A DNA stretch of 64,000 bases from Protula sp. h YS-2021. Taxonomy: Eukaryota > Annelida > Polychaeta > Sabellida > Serpulidae. The translations under genes were made by a program, and so were the position numbers. The notes beneath the pieces were generated by a model. It worked only from the letters and a program-made list of their open reading frames with translations, ran no database searches and was not told where the DNA came from. The stretch is from NCBI GenBank assembly GCA_949752745.1, contig OX457024.1, forward strand, positions 51,477,810-51,541,809. The letters are read 5' to 3'. The stretch's first letter is position 1; every line of letters starts with the position of its first letter. This document shows positions 61,867 through 64,000 of the stretch, piece after piece.

Positions 61867-62024
61867 GTTACAGCGTATCTGTCAAATCAGCGACTTTTCA
61901 AAGTTTCTAGCTCTAAAACCAGCAGTTTTACAAAACCGCTGAAAATTCCAGCGGCTTTGCAAAGCCGCTAAGTGAACACTTCAGCAGCTTTGTAAAGTCG
62001 CTGATTTGACAGATCCGCTGTAAC
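61867..62024. mobile_element. Small GTTACAG MITE, 158 bp
   Basis: GTTACAGCGTATCTGTCAAA and TCAGCGACTTT are inverted at the right end (AAAGTCGCTGATTTGACAGA, TCCGCTGTAAC). TATATATA on both sides. The interior repeats AGCGGCTTTGCAAAGCCGCT-like palindromes. Confidence 0.88.
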
Positions 62025-62036
62025 ATATATATATAT

Positions 62037-62110
62037 ACAGCAGAGGTTCGTTAATCCGAATAGTTCGGGACCAGCAGTTTGTTTGGATAAACACATGTTA
62101 AATGTAAATT
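62037..62110 (+). mobile_element. pogo/Tigger-like terminus
   Basis: TATACAGCAGAGGTTCGTTA then ATCCGAATAGTTCGGGACC next to TA resembles the CAG...GTTAATCCGA ends of pogo-type elements; the other end is not seen. Confidence 0.4.
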
Positions 62111-62161
62111 TAACTGATTCTGTTAACTGCTCCGTTGCCAACCAGAATATCCAAAGAATAT

Positions 62162-64000
62162 TAACTAGAGCGGCCAGTGCACGCAAAACGTAAGAGTACA
62201 GGCTTATATTATACACTTTCAGTCGATACCATTTAGTTTCTTGTTTTTGTAAACAAACACAAATGTCTCCCCCACTAAACCCGTAATCCCCCCCCCCCAA
62301 AAAAAGTTCCTTTTTTATTACTGAAATAAAATATTCATTTCTGCAAACATAACCATAATTCATTGTAAAAAATTCAAAATTAACAAAACATATGGTGGTC
62401 ACTAAAACATATATAAATGGACGTCTTTTTCATCCGAGCCTGGGAGGTGGTCGCTAAAACGGGTTTTCCTGTGGGCCCTTCTTATCCAGATCTGAAGTTG
62501 GCCACTACAGCAGTTTTACTGTACGTTACAATTTTATCCGGGTCTGGAAGTTGGTCAACACAGGCAGGTTTTACCATACGTCTTTTTACCTGAATCTGGA
62601 AAGGGTAACGACAAACGGGTTTTACTTCACATCTTTTTATCCAGGTCTTGAAGGTGTTCTGGACTTTCCTTTTTTTTTTTTTTTTGCCAGCCATCATACT
62701 CCACACACCCACCTCTCCCCCCAGCTATTTACTGTAGGTCCGACTACGAACGCAACTCTGACCCCTTTACCCAAGGCAACGGTAACGGTGTGTACCCTAA
62801 GTGTAGTTATAGGCATGATGCATCCCCCTCGCCAAAAAAGCACTAGAAAGGCATTCTTCATAACTGCGCATCATATGACGCACCTCGGTGGGAGAAGGGG
62901 GGAGGCATTTCGGTGCCAAAATGGCGAGCTGTTTCTCACAAGATATCAGATGACCCATTTTAATAGAGAAAAATGCTTCTGCAAACAATGCTAATCGATG
63001 CAAAATAGCTGCTATATATAGAACACCTTGGCAACCGAATCAAGTATGTGGCGACGAAATCAATAGCTAGACCTGCTTAGACCTATAAATACGAGAACAG
63101 CATTCCACGAACTCGTAGATAACGACTTCATCATGCACCACGACTGATAACGACCCCTGACTGAGTGGCATGTTACGTAACAGCCGTAGATGAGAAACGC
63201 ACAAAATGCTCAATTTCATGCAAAAACAAATAGCAATGGACCGATAGTAATGTTGTTAATGTTTTGAAACTTTCTAAAGAATGCAAGAACACTCGAGAAT
63301 CTTCTGGAAAGCGCTGAAATCCCCAGCGTAACTAACATATGTGCTCAGTAAACAAAGGAGCCAAAAATGGGGAGGCGAGGGGGAGGGGTGTTGACGTTAT
63401 GCACCTTTCTTGATTTTCCATACAAGTTTAATAATGTTTAACCAAAACCGTGCGACTTATCCGAGGAATAACTACACCAAATTTAAAGTCGATCCGGCAT
63501 TCCGATGTCAAGATATTTTGCTTAACAACAGATAATTTTTTACCCGTCAAAAGTTGAAGCAGTCGTCTGACTGAACCAAGGAATATCCACATAAAATTTT
63601 AAGTCGATATGACTTTCCGTTATCGAGATATTACGCATGTAGGATCTCTTTCAAAATATATATATATTTTACGTGATGACGTCATACGCCGCATTCGTTC
63701 GTTCTACTCGCGTAAAAAATTTAATTTCTTTCGAACCTACCAAGCAACAATCCCACCAAGTTTCACCGTTCTTCGATGTTCAGCAGCTGAGAAATTTCGC
63801 ACAAGATTTTTACGTAATGACGTCATACCCCAGCCATAATCATGTGACATGCGTGAAAAGTTGACAGGACCGTCCGACTGATCCAAGGAATACCCATATA
63901 AAATTTGAAGTCGATAGGACTTTCCGTTCTTGAGATATTTTGCACACAAGATCTTGTTCGAAATATATTGATATTTTACGCGATGACGTCATACGCCGCA
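62162..64000 (+). mobile_element. Family 4 element, runs off the window
   Basis: Starts TAACTAGAGCGGCCAGTGCA with ATGTCTCCCCC at 62263. It carries 65-bp units (62420-62650), the unique part (CTAAGTGTAGTTATAGGC, CGCACCTCGGTGGG) and TGACGTCA units (63677, 63817, 63985). Collinear with 15604-17648; the 3' hairpin would lie beyond 64000. Confidence 0.85.

Noticed and set aside
61537..61971. 144-codon plus-strand and opposite 144-codon minus-strand frames near 62 kb
   Set aside because: Low-complexity Phe/Leu-rich composition overlapping a MITE; no domain or splice context.

Overview
The window is a 64 kb stretch of animal nuclear DNA that is almost entirely one gene: a fragment of a spatacsin gene (the SPG11 orthologue) read from the minus strand, right to left. 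Fourteen coding exons can be placed from 60732 down to 852. Together they total 2,273 nt (2 nt plus 757 whole codons), every splice phase matches from one exon to the next, and no stop codon interrupts the frame. Conserved spatacsin blocks appear in the expected order. Both ends of the protein lie outside the window: roughly 1,400 N-terminal residues to the right and roughly 320 C-terminal residues to the left, judged from memory of the ~2,440-residue vertebrate protein. Only about 3.5 percent of the window is coding. Introns run from under 0.4 kb to about 15.8 kb.

The organism is a metazoan, most likely a lophotrochozoan and probably a mollusc. That is an inference from short non-autonomous elements carrying satellite-like tandem cores and 3' hairpins (the style of the pearl and Helentron-associated elements of bivalves), tRNA-headed SINEs with a shared central domain, and AT-rich introns with long TA tracts. 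No bacterial or viral gene was found.

Layout, left to right: a 43-bp array that repeats the exon 14 splice donor ten times (428-870), exons 14 and 13 (852-1650), a 6 kb intron of nested repeats, exons 12, 11 and 10 (7913-9551), exon 9 (12602-12740), a 15.8 kb intron full of repeats, exon 8 (28571-28837), exon 7 (about 31287-31442), exon 6 (36463-36600), a 10.5 kb intron with the largest 51-bp satellite array, exon 5 (47062-47276), exon 4 (50135-50312), exon 3 (53009-53116), exon 2 with a coding 18-bp minisatellite (55004-55276), and exon 1 (60578-60732). The right end is another copy of a 2 kb repeat that also occurs at 15.6-17.6 kb.

The repeats follow a common plan. At least five families begin with one of two shared 5' words (ACAAGnnTGTCCArGGACA or AACTAGAGC). 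Each then has a family-specific subterminal motif, often a tandem-repeat core, and a 3' hairpin that contains the reverse complement of that motif. This lock-and-key layout, together with the reiterated splice donor of exon 14, are the two most interesting observations. Exon coordinates are good to about 1-3 nt; repeat boundaries are approximate because they come from reading, not from alignment software.
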